A stretch of 32,410 nucleotides of DNA from Candidatus Gastranaerophilales bacterium (GCA_944325835.1 CALVBO010000017.1:1-32410); one strand, 5' to 3'. Shown: positions 7,723 to 17,107, counted from the stretch's first letter. Notes: generated by a model from the letters alone, not told the origin. Numbers and translations: made by a program.

Positions 7723-9216
7723 ATGAGAGTGGTTTTAAAAGCAATAGCGGGAATATGTTTATCGGCGGTGCTGGTGCTGCCGGCTGCGGGCATTGAGGAG
7801 GCGGCTCCGGCGTTGGGGTTAAATTCTTGTATTGACCTTGCTATCAAAAACAGTCCTGTTATTAAAAAAGATATCTATAATCTTGAAATAGCGCGCGGTA
7901 ATGTCGGTGTCGCAAAATCTGTTTATTTCCCGACGCTTGATGCGCAGTCGGCTGTTTTCCAGCAGTATAACTCTAATAGTAACTATTTGAGTTCGCCAAA
8001 TAGCGAGCTTCCCTCTGCTCAAATCGTTTTGAGCCAGTTGCTGTGGAATTTCGGCAAAGCAAATTCGCTTATTAAAATGGAAAAATTTTATCAGCTTGTA
8101 GGTGAATATAATCTTACAAACAGTATTTATAACACGGTGTTTGACGTTAAGAGGAATTACTACGCTGTGTTGAAAGCGCAGGCGCGCGTTGCGATTGAAG
8201 AAGATTTTATGAAAATACTGCTTCGCAACCTGAAACGCTCTACGGCAAAAGCTGATAGAGGTATGTCGGAACACTCTGACATGGTCAATGCGAAAAGCCT
8301 TGTTACACGCCACAAAATCAGGGTTATTGACGCTCATAACGAATATAAAAATGCATTGATTAATCTGGCAAACAGCCTGTACATAAATACTTCGGATATT
8401 ACGGTTGAAAACAACGAGTATTTTAGACGCTACATCGTGCCGACACCGGACAGTTTGAGAGATTTCCCGGAGGATGAGTGTCTGGAAAACAAAGAAATGC
8501 TTGAAACGCTGGGGAAAAAGACAGATTTTCTCTTCAACCGTTCTAAAAACGGGCTTCCGTTTGATGAAGAAAAAGCTTATGACTTGGCAATAAAAAGCAG
8601 TCCGGATATCTGGGCGCTTCAGGCGACAAAAGATGCGATGGATGCTTCTTTGTCGTACATAAAACGCCAGTATTATCCGGATATAACGGGCGATGTCGGC
8701 TACGGGTTTAACAACTTCAAAAGGTATTCCAACCACGGCTTTTTTATGTCGCTGAACCTCAGAAGTACAGTTAATATGAAACAGCTGAAACACGAAATTG
8801 ATATCGGCAAAGCCCAGATTGCGCTTGCAGATAACGCTATTGATTTATTCCGGCGGGATTTATATTTTGATGTTGAGCGCTGCTATGTTAATGTTTTGAA
8901 CGTTGAAAAACAGCTTCCGGTTGCGCTGGAAAATGTACATCATTCACTTGAAAACTTTGCCTATGCTGATGAATGCTACGAAAAAGGCGTGGAGGATTAC
9001 AATTTGCTTCAAGACGCACGGGAAGCCTATCTTGATGCGCAAAACCTTTATATTGAAACCCTTTATGATTACAATATGAAGCTTATTGACCTTGAAAATG
9101 CAATGCATTACCGCATAGACGGGATGCAGGAACTTGTCAGAAATATTAAACCGTATATTTCAAAAGACAATTTGGAACACTATGAAAAATTGATTGATTA
9201 CGAGATTAAAAAATAA
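7723..9216 (+). CDS. TolC-family outer membrane efflux protein
   Basis: A 497-residue outer-membrane factor. Residues 1-23 are a signal peptide (MRVVLKAIAGICLSAVLVLP). The mature part has two homologous halves, each opening with a SCIDLAIKNSP or AYDLAIKSSPDIWALQ type helix followed by long coiled helices, as in TolC, where three chains form a trans-periplasmic tunnel for type I export or drug efflux. Its presence shows a Gram-negative envelope. Length is normal for the family. The ATG has no ribosome site and sits just after a promoter, so the message looks near-leaderless. rnhA follows 12 bases downstream in the same operon. No inner-membrane or adaptor partner is in the window, so the substrate is unknown. 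Confidence 0.87.
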   Translation: MRVVLKAIAGICLSAVLVLPAAGIEEAAPALGLNSCIDLAIKNSPVIKKDIYNLEIARGNVGVAKSVYFPTLDAQSAVFQQYNSNSNYLSSPNSELPSAQIVLSQLLWNFGKANSLIKMEKFYQLVGEYNLTNSIYNTVFDVKRNYYAVLKAQARVAIEEDFMKILLRNLKRSTAKADRGMSEHSDMVNAKSLVTRHKIRVIDAHNEYKNALINLANSLYINTSDITVENNEYFRRYIVPTPDSLRDFPEDECLENKEMLETLGKKTDFLFNRSKNGLPFDEEKAYDLAIKSSPDIWALQATKDAMDASLSYIKRQYYPDITGDVGYGFNNFKRYSNHGFFMSLNLRSTVNMKQLKHEIDIGKAQIALADNAIDLFRRDLYFDVERCYVNVLNVEKQLPVALENVHHSLENFAYADECYEKGVEDYNLLQDAREAYLDAQNLYIETLYDYNMKLIDLENAMHYRIDGMQELVRNIKPYISKDNLEHYEKLIDYEIKK

Positions 9217-9228
9217 TGGAGAAAATTT

Positions 9229-9723
9229 GTGGCACAGGAAACTGTTAACAAAATAAAGATTTATACAGACGGCGCCTGTAAAGGAAATCCGGGTGTCGGC
9301 GGCTACGGCTCGATTTTAACCTTTGTGGATTCCAAAGGGCAGTATCACGAAAAAGAACTTAGCGCCGGATATAAACTGACGACCAATAACCGTATGGAGC
9401 TTATGGCCGCGATTGTGGCGCTTGAGGCTTTGAAACGCCCGTCAGAGGTTATACTTTATTCGGACAGCAAATATCTGGTTGATGCGATAAACGAAAAATG
9501 GCTTGACGCATGGGTTTTCAAAAACTGGAAACAAAATTCCAAAAATCCTGTAAAGAATATTGATTTATGGAAAAGACTTATCAAGGCAAAAGAACCGCAT
9601 TTTGTGGAATTCGTCTGGGTGAAAGGCCACGCGGGTCATGAATATAATGAACGCTGTGACAAGCTTGCGGTTGCGGCAGCGCTGGGTGATAATTTGCTGA
9701 CTGATGAAAACTTTGTGCCTTAG
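9229..9723 (+). CDS. rnhA: Ribonuclease HI
   Basis: A 164-residue enzyme that cuts the RNA strand of RNA-DNA hybrids, in primer and R-loop removal. All catalytic residues are visible: Asp14 (YTDGAC), Glu57 (NNRMEL), Asp79 (YSDSKYL), His134 (VKGHAGH) and Asp144 (NERCD), matching Asp10, Glu48, Asp70, His124 and Asp134 of the E. coli enzyme. It starts with GTG 9229 after GGAGA. It is second in an operon with the TolC-type gene and converges, with a 4-base gap, on the flippase-like gene. Confidence 0.95.
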   Translation: MAQETVNKIKIYTDGACKGNPGVGGYGSILTFVDSKGQYHEKELSAGYKLTTNNRMELMAAIVALEALKRPSEVILYSDSKYLVDAINEKWLDAWVFKNWKQNSKNPVKNIDLWKRLIKAKEPHFVEFVWVKGHAGHEYNERCDKLAVAAALGDNLLTDENFVP

Positions 9724-9727
9724 CGTT

Positions 9728-10723
9728 TTATTTCCGGTTTTGTGACCTGCTTGCGTCAATATTGAACTTTAACATTAAGCTTCCGCCCGCGATAGTGAAA
9801 ATCAGAATAAGTATTATCTGGTGAACCGCGGAAATTGCAAGCGCCTGTGATTTTTCTATCCCGAACAGCCCCAGTGCCAGAATATATGCAGCCTGATACG
9901 GCCCGACCAGAACAGACGTCGACGGAATCATTGTTGAAAAAGACGTTAGAGTCAGCACAAAAAGTCCGGCTAAAATACCGAGCTTTAAGCCAAAACTGTT
10001 TACGATAAGGCAGGCCACGATGCCTTCCATCCCCCACGCAACAAAACTCATAGCCAGAATTAAAAGCATATACACGGGACTTTTGAACGCTGAAAACCCT
10101 TTTATAAAAATATTTAAGTATGTTGTAAGCCGTTTGATTGTATTTTGGATTTTTTCGTTTGGGATTTTTTCTGCAATCGCCTTTGCTATCTGCCTGCTTT
10201 TGTTGTATTTGAAAATCAGGTAAAATACAAGGGTTCCGGCAATAAAGACCGCGCCTATTCCGAGTGTAAGGTTTAAAATCCACTGTGCATCACTGTAGAA
10301 CATAATCGCGCCAAGAAGAATACAAAACATTGCAATCCCGTCAAAAAGCCGCTCCAGAATTATTGTGCCAAAAATTTTAAGCTTTTTTTCACCGGCTTCT
10401 TCGCCCAGATAGTAAGCCCGGTAAATATCGCCCGCGCGCGCAGGCAGAAAAATATTCAGCATATTCCCGACCGTAAATATTTCTGCAAGTTTCAATGCGC
10501 TGTATTTTTTGTCGTTCATTAACAGAAATTTCCACCGTATTCCGCGCGCATAAAGGCTCAAAAGAAATACTGCCACGATTGAGGCAAGATATTTTAAGTC
10601 AAACTTCTTAATAGTATCAACCAGTGTTGCAAAGTCTATCTTGTAAAACACCAGAACTAAAAAAATTATCGTAATAACCAGCAAGACAATCTGTTTCTTT
10701 TTCATAATCAGATATCTTATCAT
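9728..10723 (-). CDS. Flippase-like / lysylphosphatidylglycerol synthase TM-region family protein
   Basis: A 331-residue integral membrane protein with about 8 hydrophobic helices. Family signs are SLYARGIRWKFLL, NMLNIFLPARAGDIYRAYYLG and TSFSTMIPSTSVLVGPYQAAY, typical of the UPF0104/AglD-like group related to the membrane half of MprF. Members are thought to move or handle lipid-linked compounds, and the soluble synthase domain of MprF is absent. Start ATG 10723 or the internal ATG 10705 (MKKKQIVLL), which looks like the more natural N-terminus; neither has a clear ribosome site. It stands alone on this strand. Confidence 0.82.
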   Translation of the reverse strand: MIRYLIMKKKQIVLLVITIIFLVLVFYKIDFATLVDTIKKFDLKYLASIVAVFLLSLYARGIRWKFLLMNDKKYSALKLAEIFTVGNMLNIFLPARAGDIYRAYYLGEEAGEKKLKIFGTIILERLFDGIAMFCILLGAIMFYSDAQWILNLTLGIGAVFIAGTLVFYLIFKYNKSRQIAKAIAEKIPNEKIQNTIKRLTTYLNIFIKGFSAFKSPVYMLLILAMSFVAWGMEGIVACLIVNSFGLKLGILAGLFVLTLTSFSTMIPSTSVLVGPYQAAYILALGLFGIEKSQALAISAVHQIILILIFTIAGGSLMLKFNIDASRSQNRK

Positions 10724-10779
10724 AAAATGGTTAAAAATGCGTTAGGTAAACTTTTATTAATGTATCCGGCTTAGAGGTC

Positions 10780-10807
10780 TTGCCTTTTTAGATTTATATA
10801 GTATTAT
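10780..10807 (+). promoter_or_regulatory. Predicted rpmE promoter
   Basis: TTGCCT (10780-10785), 16 bases, TATTAT (10802-10807). About 55 bases of leader remain before the rpmE ATG. The -35 resembles the TTGCCC boxes at 15153 and 27111. Confidence 0.5.
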
Positions 10808-10869
10808 GTAGAATGTCGAAGTATAAACATTCAAGTTTGGAATCTTGAAAAGAAATGAGGTAAGTAAAA

Positions 10870-11073
10870 ATGAAACAAGGTATTCATCCTGATTATAAGA
10901 AAACGACTATTAAATGTGTTTGCGGTAATGAAATTGAAACCGGTTCTGTACTGGACAATATAACGGTTGAAATTTGCTCACACTGCCACCCGTTCTACAC
11001 CGGTCAACAAAAAATTCTTGACTCAGAAGGAAGAGTTGAAAGATTCAACAAACGTTACGGTAAAAAAGCGTAG
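10870..11073 (+). CDS. rpmE: 50S ribosomal protein L31 (zinc-binding type)
   Basis: A 67-residue ribosomal protein of the large-subunit central protuberance. The start [10 protein letters not shown] is the L31 signature. Cys16, Cys18, Cys36 and Cys39 (CVC and CSHC) are the four zinc ligands, so this is the zinc-containing form that is usually replaced by a Cys-free paralogue during zinc shortage. TGAGG lies before the ATG. It has its own promoter and terminator and is monocistronic ahead of rpsB-tsf. Confidence 0.96.
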   Translation: MKQGIHPDYKKTTIKCVCGNEIETGSVLDNITVEICSHCHPFYTGQQKILDSEGRVERFNKRYGKKA

Positions 11074-11100
11074 TCGTATTAAAAATTTACACTATTTGAT

Positions 11101-11135
11101 AAAGAGCTTCCATTATTGGGAGCTCTTTAGTTTTT
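11101..11135 (+). terminator. rpmE terminator
   Basis: Stem AAAGAGCTTCC / GGGAGCTCTTT (one wobble pair) with an ATTATT loop, then AGTTTTT. Confidence 0.85.
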
Positions 11136-11157
11136 CCTTAACTCTTCTTAATGATAT

Positions 11158-11186
11158 TTGTAATATTTTTATGTTTGTAGTATCGT
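11158..11186 (+). promoter_or_regulatory. Possible rpsB-tsf promoter
   Basis: TTGTAA (11158-11163), 17 bases, TATCGT (11181-11186). The match is weak. About 100 bases of leader with several short inverted repeats (CTAG...CTAG near 11202 and 11231) follow, which could hold an S2-binding autoregulatory site; I cannot show that. Confidence 0.35.
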
Positions 11187-11292
11187 GTAATCGGATACAC
11201 TAGTTCGATAGGTTGTACCCTAGTTTTTACAAGCACGTGAAAATGGAGCTGTGTTTCCCGTAGTACAATACAAAAACATAAGGAGAAAAACG

Positions 11293-12048
11293 ATGCCTGT
11301 AGCATCTATGATTGAACTTTTAGAAGCAGGTGTACACTTCGGACACCAAACTCAAAGATGGAACCCTAAAATGAAACCGTATATTTACGGTGCAAGAAAC
11401 GGTATTTATGTAATTGATTTGCGCAAAACAACGGATTTGCTTGATGAAGCTTATGCTGTTGTAAGAGATTTCGCAGCACGCGGCAAAAATGTTTTATTTG
11501 TCGGTACAAAAAAACAAGCTGCTGACGTTGTTGCTGAAGAAGCTAAAAGATCCGGCGCTTATTATATTAACAGAAGATGGTTGGGCGGTATGCTTACTAA
11601 CTTTGATACTATCCGTTCCCGCGTTAATAAATTAAGAGAATTGGAAGACTTCATTGCTTCCGGTCACGTTGAAAAATTGCCTAAAAAAGAAGTTGCACAA
11701 ATCAACAGACAAGTTGCAAAACTCAGCAAAACTTTAGGCGGTATTAAAGAAATGAGAGGACTTCCTGACATTATCTTTATCGTTGACCAGCAAAAAGAAT
11801 TAATTGCTATCAAAGAAGCTAACAAATTGAACATTCCGGTAATCTGTCTGGCTGATACAAACGCAAGTCCTGACGGTATTGACTACATTATTCCTGGTAA
11901 TGATGATGCAATCCGTTCAATTAAATTAATTGTTTCAAGATTGGCTGATGCCGTATTGGAAGGTAAACAATTAAAAGAAAACAACGCTAACACAACAGCT
12001 AAAATTGAAGAAATTAAAGCTGAAGATGCAGGCGTTGTAGAAGCTTAG
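11293..12048 (+). CDS. rpsB: 30S ribosomal protein S2
   Basis: A 251-residue S2. The start [21 protein letters not shown] is chosen over the upstream in-frame GTG at 11251 because it is the conserved S2 start and has AAGGAG 8 bases before it. Also seen: [31 protein letters not shown] and [23 protein letters not shown], all S2 hallmarks. The usual rpsB-tsf pair is kept, with a strong hairpin between the two. Confidence 0.97.
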   Translation: MPVASMIELLEAGVHFGHQTQRWNPKMKPYIYGARNGIYVIDLRKTTDLLDEAYAVVRDFAARGKNVLFVGTKKQAADVVAEEAKRSGAYYINRRWLGGMLTNFDTIRSRVNKLRELEDFIASGHVEKLPKKEVAQINRQVAKLSKTLGGIKEMRGLPDIIFIVDQQKELIAIKEANKLNIPVICLADTNASPDGIDYIIPGNDDAIRSIKLIVSRLADAVLEGKQLKENNANTTAKIEEIKAEDAGVVEA

Positions 12049-12061
12049 TTTAAATATTTAA

Positions 12062-12088
12062 TCCGCGGTGCAGATTTTACACCGCGGA
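12062..12088 (+). promoter_or_regulatory. Hairpin between rpsB and tsf
   Basis: A perfect 9-bp stem TCCGCGGTG / CACCGCGGA with a 9-base loop, not followed by a T run. It may act as a partial terminator, RNA-processing site or mRNA stabiliser between the two genes. Confidence 0.6.
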
Positions 12089-12114
12089 AAATTATAACAT
12101 AGGAGAGATTTTTA

Positions 12115-12978
12115 ATGAATATTACAGCTACAATGGTTAAAGAACTTCGTGATTTAACAGGTGCAGGCATGATGGATGCTAAAAAAGCACTCGTTGAAAC
12201 CGATGGTGATATGGAAAAAGCAATGGAACTTTTGCGCCAGAAAGGTATGGCTTCTGCTGATAAGAAAATGGGCAGAATCGCTGCGGAAGGCGTTGTTGCT
12301 TCTTTCGTTTCCGATAAAGTCGGAACTTTGATTGAATTGAACTGCGAAACAGATTTCGTTGCTAAAAACGCAGATTTCAAAGAATTGGCTGACAATTTGG
12401 CAGCTGCTGTTGCAGAATTAAACCCTGCAGACGTTGACAGCTTCCTTAATATGACCTGCCCTAAATGCGGCAAACAAATCTCTGAAATCATCAAAGAAAA
12501 AATCGCTTCTATCGGCGAAAAAATTACTTTCAGAAGATTTGTAAGAGTAGAAGGCGTTACCGCTTCTTATATTCACAACGGTAAAATCGGCGTTCTTCTG
12601 GAAACTGATAAAAAAGATGAAGAATTGATGAAAGATGTTTGCTTACATATCACTTCATCAGCTCCTCAATTCGTTTCAAGAGCGGATATCCCTCAATCAG
12701 TTATTGATGAAGAAACAAGAATTGAAATGGGCAAAGAAGATCTTCAAAAGAAACCGGAAGCTATCAGAGGCAAAATCGTTGAAGGCCGCGTTAACAAACT
12801 TATGGCTGAAAGATGCCTTCTTGAACAACCTTTCGTTAAAAATCCTGACGTAACTGTCGGACAATTAGTTGAAGGTAAAATGACTATTAAAGGCTTCACT
12901 AGATTTGTTCTTGGTGAAGGTCTTGAAAAACGTCAGGATAACTTCGCTGATGAAGTTATGAGCCAGATTAAAGGCTAA
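12115..12978 (+). CDS. tsf: Elongation factor Ts
   Basis: A 287-residue nucleotide exchange factor for EF-Tu. The N-terminal UBA-like part (VKELRDLTGAGMMDAKKALVE) and the core TDFVAKN segment that inserts into EF-Tu are intact. Length is close to E. coli EF-Ts. The odd part is CPKCGK (Cys115, Cys118) in the stretch that in most EF-Ts links the two core subdomains; a single CxxC cannot make a full zinc site alone. GGAG precedes the ATG. It is co-transcribed with rpsB. Confidence 0.96.
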   Translation: MNITATMVKELRDLTGAGMMDAKKALVETDGDMEKAMELLRQKGMASADKKMGRIAAEGVVASFVSDKVGTLIELNCETDFVAKNADFKELADNLAAAVAELNPADVDSFLNMTCPKCGKQISEIIKEKIASIGEKITFRRFVRVEGVTASYIHNGKIGVLLETDKKDEELMKDVCLHITSSAPQFVSRADIPQSVIDEETRIEMGKEDLQKKPEAIRGKIVEGRVNKLMAERCLLEQPFVKNPDVTVGQLVEGKMTIKGFTRFVLGEGLEKRQDNFADEVMSQIKG

Positions 12979-12997
12979 TCAGTTTATTATTTTTTTT

Positions 12998-13027
12998 AAC
13001 GGCTCCTCAAATGAGGAGCCGTTTTTA
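12998..13027 (+). terminator. rpsB-tsf terminator
   Basis: A 12-bp perfect stem AACGGCTCCTCA / TGAGGAGCCGTT with a tiny loop, followed by TTTATTT. R2 begins three bases after it. Confidence 0.92.
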
Positions 13028-13029
13028 TT

Positions 13030-13151
13030 TGTCCGAGAAAGTTTCGCGATAAGGAACGTGAGCGAAACTTTTGAGTGACGTATTAGACAGCGAAGTCGCG
13101 GGTTGACCTGCGCGAGCAGGGCAAGCAGGCGACGGAGAACTGCTTTATTTT
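13030..13151 (+). repeat. Dispersed structured repeat R2 (full length)
   Basis: Identical to R1 over its whole length although 11.7 kb away, which means recent duplication, gene conversion or strong constraint. It lies between the tsf terminator and the stop codon of the convergent ZIP gene, which comes directly after its TTTATT end. Confidence 0.9.
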
Positions 13152-13940
13152 TTATACAAGCAGCAGGCTCAGCCAGATAAAGAGCATTCCGGTGACGATA
13201 CCTATCATTGATAAGTGCCAGTTGCCATACTCTTTTGCCAGCGGAAGCAGGGTGTCAAAGGATATATAAATCATAATTCCGGCAACCGCTGCAAGCAAAA
13301 ATCCTACAATCATTTGCGGAAATAAAAGTTTTAATAAAAATAATCCGATGAACGCTCCCAGAGGTTCGGTTAATCCGGATAAAGATGCGTAGAGCATTGC
13401 GTAACGTTTTTTGCCGGTTATATGGTAAATCGGCATTGCAACCGCGATACCTTCCGGAATATTGTGAATAGCTATTGCAATAGCAACAGATGCACCGAGT
13501 TGCAGGCTTTGAGTTGTAGATAAAAATGTTGCCATACCTTCCGGAAAGTTATGTACGCAAATCGCTATTGCTGTAAATAATCCTGCTTTTTTTATCTTAT
13601 GACGGTGTAAGCAAGGATCGTCAGGGTGTAAGACTTCATCCTGATCAATATGATCAGGCAGAAAATAATCTATTAAAAGTGCTATAATTATACCTATTAT
13701 AAAACTTGCATACACAAGCCAGTCGTGGGAATGCGGAAAATATTGAGTTAACGTTTCTGCTGCTGCGGGGATAATTTCCGTAAGAGAAAGGAAAATCATG
13801 ACCCCTGCTGAAAACCCGAGTCCTATTGATAAAGCTTTTAAATTATCAGGCTTCACTACAAAAGCGATTCCGCCGCCGATTGCTGTCGCTAAACCCGCCA
13901 AAAACGTTAATAAAAACGCTGTTCCTATATTTTCTATCAT
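13152..13940 (-). CDS. ZIP-family metal transporter (ZupT-like)
   Basis: A 262-residue inner-membrane transporter for zinc or other divalent metals into the cytosol. The two metal-site motifs of the family are present, HNFPEGM (from His130, helix 4) and HNIPEGI (from His159, helix 5), with about 8 hydrophobic helices and a charged, His-containing loop at 95-117 (LHPDDPCLHRHK) that fits the variable metal-sensing loop. The ATG follows TGAGG at an 8-base spacing. Length matches ZupT. Specificity cannot be read from sequence. Confidence 0.93.
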   Translation of the reverse strand: MIENIGTAFLLTFLAGLATAIGGGIAFVVKPDNLKALSIGLGFSAGVMIFLSLTEIIPAAAETLTQYFPHSHDWLVYASFIIGIIIALLIDYFLPDHIDQDEVLHPDDPCLHRHKIKKAGLFTAIAICVHNFPEGMATFLSTTQSLQLGASVAIAIAIHNIPEGIAVAMPIYHITGKKRYAMLYASLSGLTEPLGAFIGLFLLKLLFPQMIVGFLLAAVAGIMIYISFDTLLPLAKEYGNWHLSMIGIVTGMLFIWLSLLLV

Positions 13941-14007
13941 ATCTTTAACCTCAGTGAGTTTATCTTATCACAAACATTAATTTTTGATTAATATTCTGAT
14001 AAAAAAC

Positions 14008-14036
14008 TTGATTAGTTTTTTTGTTAATGCTATAAC
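14008..14036 (+). promoter_or_regulatory. gap promoter
   Basis: TTGATT (14008-14013), 17 bases, TATAAC (14031-14036) with TGC upstream (extended -10). About 38 bases of leader with AGAAGGAG follow. Confidence 0.75.
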
Positions 14037-14065
14037 CAGACATGTAAAAATTTTACTAATAATAA

Positions 14066-15091
<1,026 letters not shown>

Positions 15092-15118
15092 TTAACAGTT
15101 TTAGAATAATAATCAAAA

Positions 15119-15142
15119 AGGCTCCCGTAAGGGAGCTTTTTT
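15119..15142 (+). terminator. gap terminator
   Basis: GCTCCC-GTAA-GGGAGC followed by TTTTTT. Confidence 0.92.
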
Positions 15143-15152
15143 GTTGTAAAAC

Positions 15153-15181
15153 TTGCCCTATTTATTAATATATGCTATAAT
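15153..15181 (+). promoter_or_regulatory. Strong promoter before a small unknown gene
   Basis: TTGCCC (15153-15158), 17 bases, TATAAT (15176-15181), with TGC before the -10. It closely resembles the promoter at 27111-27139, including AAAACTTGCCCT and TATGCTAT. Confidence 0.75.
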
Positions 15182-15198
15182 GTTTATATAATGATGTT

Positions 15199-15262
15199 AA
15201 GACAGCGAAGCCGTGTCCGGCTCGCGGTTCAGCGAGGCGAAACGGCGGAGAACTGTTTTGTA
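15199..15262 (+). repeat. Dispersed structured repeat R3 (3' half only)
   Basis: It keeps AGACAGCG, the second hairpin (GCCGT/ACGGC outside, CTCGC/GCGAG inside) and GGAGAACTG, but lacks the 5' hairpin. It sits in the 5' leader of the gene at 15275, so here it would be transcribed into an mRNA leader just ahead of the ribosome site. Confidence 0.8.
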
Positions 15263-15274
15263 GGGTGGAGTGTG

Positions 15275-15601
15275 TTGAAAAAAGTCTCTAAGAAAAGTTT
15301 TAAAAATTTGAACTCTGCGGCAAACTCTTTTGCTACAAATCCTATTGCGCAGGAATTAATACCTGTGCAAAACGCATTTACCCGCAAAGCTGTTGAGCTT
15401 TATGAAAAACAGGCTGATATAAAAAAATATACTGAACTTGTTCTGCAAGATGATATTACGGAAGAATTCCTTAACAATACCCAGGCAGAACTGTTGTTAA
15501 AAGATGTATTCAATCCGTTTGCCGATGAAAGCTATAAAAAATTAGCACAGAATGAGAAGCTTTTAAAAGATTTAGCAGCGGATATTGATAACTGTGGTTG
15601 A
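15275..15601 (+). CDS. Hypothetical 108-aa helical protein
   Basis: No family recognised. The open frame extends upstream to 15191, but that part is the translation of repeat R3, so I place the start at TTG 15275 (GTG 15272 is next), after AGGGTGGAG. The protein has a basic N-terminus (LKKVSKKSFKNL) and is otherwise predicted helical and charged (LYEKQADIKKYTELVLQDD, YKKLAQNEKLLKDLAADI). No signal or membrane segment is seen. It has its own strong promoter. The last 30 bases overlap the convergent His-rich gene. Confidence 0.55.
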   Translation: MKKVSKKSFKNLNSAANSFATNPIAQELIPVQNAFTRKAVELYEKQADIKKYTELVLQDDITEEFLNNTQAELLLKDVFNPFADESYKKLAQNEKLLKDLAADIDNCG

Positions 15602-15970
15602 ACCGTGATGATGCGGTCCGAAGTGGTGATGGTGGTGATGGAAACCGCCGCCCCAAAATCCGCCAAACGGCATCATAGGTGCGCATCCAAATCCAAACGG
15701 AGCCATCATAAACGGTGCGCTAAACATCGCAAATGCGTTTGCTCTTGTGTCCGTATATGGTACAAAGGAATTAAGTGTGTAACCCCAGAGGTTGCCGTGG
15801 CGTGCCATGTGATCTGCTGCCCCGATTCTAAGTGCTGAACCGCTCAGGTTGAAGAAGAACTTATTGAAGGCATTAGGATCTTTTTCCTTTCTGTCTTCTA
15901 TAAGTTGAACTGTATTTTGTAAGCCTGCGTTTACATAGCTTAACCCTGCTAATAAATCCAGCGTACCCAT
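15572..15970 (-). CDS. Small protein with Met/Phe/Gly-rich and poly-His C-terminus
   Basis: A 132-residue protein of unknown family. The N-terminal half is helical (LDLLAGLSYVNAGLQNTVQLIE). The C-terminal 50 residues turn low-complexity: FAMFSAPFMMAPFGFG, a Pro/Gly/Met run, then six His in a row followed by FGPHHHG. Such a tail could bind nickel, zinc or copper. AAGGA lies 8 bases before ATG 15970. There is no signal peptide. The 3' end overlaps the convergent neighbour by 30 bases. Metal storage or delivery is only a guess from composition. Confidence 0.7.
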   Translation of the reverse strand: MGTLDLLAGLSYVNAGLQNTVQLIEDRKEKDPNAFNKFFFNLSGSALRIGAADHMARHGNLWGYTLNSFVPYTDTRANAFAMFSAPFMMAPFGFGCAPMMPFGGFWGGGFHHHHHHFGPHHHGSTTVINIRC

Positions 15971-16143
15971 AGCAATATCCTTTGTAATCCTCTATATTAT
16001 ATAAAAGTATTTTATTTCTGAAAAAGTGCTTTTTTACACCGGCTTTTGTAACGAATTCGTAATAATTGAAATCCTTTTTTTAAAGAATTTATTTATCTCT
16101 GCCGATATTTAATTTGTCAGGAAACAAAAAGGGATTTATAGTT

Positions 16144-16650
16144 ATGTCTTTCGATGTGAGTGCAAAATTTAATGGTATTGATAAAAGCGTTTTAAAAGAG
16201 GTTTCTCAGGAAATTTTGAAGCGTGCACACGCTAAAAATGCTGAATTTAACGTTAATTCTTCTTTTAAAACTGCATCTCAAGCGAAGCAAGAACTCGGTT
16301 TAAATCTTTATAACGGCAGTGTTGATTCTAACACTGCAAGACAAATTGCTCTGAATAATTCAGGGTTGCAAATCCAATTAAATCAAAATGTTTTGGATTC
16401 AATCAAGTATTTAAATTCTCAAGCGGCTCAGCGTAATGCAAACAACTTAGACGGCAGACTGACTGCTGATATCAATGAAATCTCTACAAAAGTTGTTTCT
16501 CCTGAAAATCCGACTTTAACTCAAGGTATTTTAAGCTTTGCAACTGATAAAGATAAGAGTGGTTCACAAACTCCTTACAGAGGTGAACTCCTTGCAGCCG
16601 CCGAAAAGAAAGAACAAAAAGTTGATAATATTTTTGAAAGACTATTTTAA
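16144..16650 (+). CDS. Hypothetical 168-aa protein
   Basis: No family recognised. Start ATG 16144 (MSFDVSAKFNGIDKSV) is preferred to the upstream TTG 16114 because AAAGGGA lies 9 bases before it. The protein is polar, Asn/Gln/Ser-rich and mostly helical (VLKEVSQEILKRAHAKNAEF, QNVLDSIKYLNSQAAQRNAN), with no Cys, signal peptide or membrane helix. A terminator follows. Its composition resembles secreted or surface-filament associated proteins, but that is weak. Confidence 0.7.
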   Translation: MSFDVSAKFNGIDKSVLKEVSQEILKRAHAKNAEFNVNSSFKTASQAKQELGLNLYNGSVDSNTARQIALNNSGLQIQLNQNVLDSIKYLNSQAAQRNANNLDGRLTADINEISTKVVSPENPTLTQGILSFATDKDKSGSQTPYRGELLAAAEKKEQKVDNIFERLF

Positions 16651-16685
16651 TTCCTGACAATAGTGAAAATTTTAATTTAAAAGTT

Positions 16686-16711
16686 AAAAGCGCCTTATCG
16701 GCGCCTTTTTA
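16686..16711 (+). terminator. Terminator between convergent unknown genes
   Basis: GCGCC-TTATC-GGCGC followed by CTTTTTATT, preceded by AAAA. It may serve both convergent genes. Confidence 0.75.
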
Positions 16712-17107
16712 TTAATTATATTCATTATTCTGGAAATCTTCGCTGGCTTCTTCCTGTGTTTGCTGTAGAATTTTTTCCAATTCTTCTACTTCTTTTTCAG
16801 ATTTTTTGCGTTCTTCTTTTTTCTCTTCTTTATCTTCGAGGATTGATTTTTTCTTGTTATTGATAACGTTTGCAACATTCATCATCGCAAGGGAATTGAG
16901 GGTTGCTCTGAGAGCTGCGCTTCTGTCCATATAAGGGTTTTGGTTCAGGTTTTCCTCTTCTTCATTTCTTTTTTGCTGCGCGAAATACTCACCGCCCTGA
17001 CCCATTTTATCGTCCTGGGTTCTGGCAGCCGTGCCGGATATGTCGCCGCTTTTGAAGTTGAAGGATCCTCCGATTCCGTAGAAGCCCGCTGATCTGTTAT
17101 CGACCAT
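16712..17107 (-). CDS. Hypothetical 131-aa protein with acidic coiled coil
   Basis: No family recognised. The N-terminal third is Gly/Ser-rich (AGFYGIGGSFNFKSGDISG). From about residue 83 to the end the chain is a long Lys/Glu coiled coil (SILEDKEEKKEERKKSEKEV). AAGGGGA lies 8 bases before ATG 17107. No signal peptide or membrane helix is visible. The charge pattern suggests an oligomerising or scaffold role; nothing more can be said. Confidence 0.7.
   Translation of the reverse strand: MVDNRSAGFYGIGGSFNFKSGDISGTAARTQDDKMGQGGEYFAQQKRNEEEENLNQNPYMDRSAALRATLNSLAMMNVANVINNKKKSILEDKEEKKEERKKSEKEVEELEKILQQTQEEASEDFQNNEYN

Noticed and set aside
7819..8793. Long minus-strand open frame of 324 codons
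   Set aside because: It lies wholly inside the TolC-type gene, its product is Arg/Phe/Ile-rich with no family sign, and it has no ribosome site. It is a shadow of the plus-strand gene.
11190..11240. tRNA-like GTTCGATAGG stretch before rpsB
   Set aside because: No acceptor, D or anticodon stems can be drawn around it. No tRNA gene was found in the window.
15191..15274. N-terminal extension of the 108-aa protein
   Set aside because: These codons translate repeat R3; the ribosome site lies after it.
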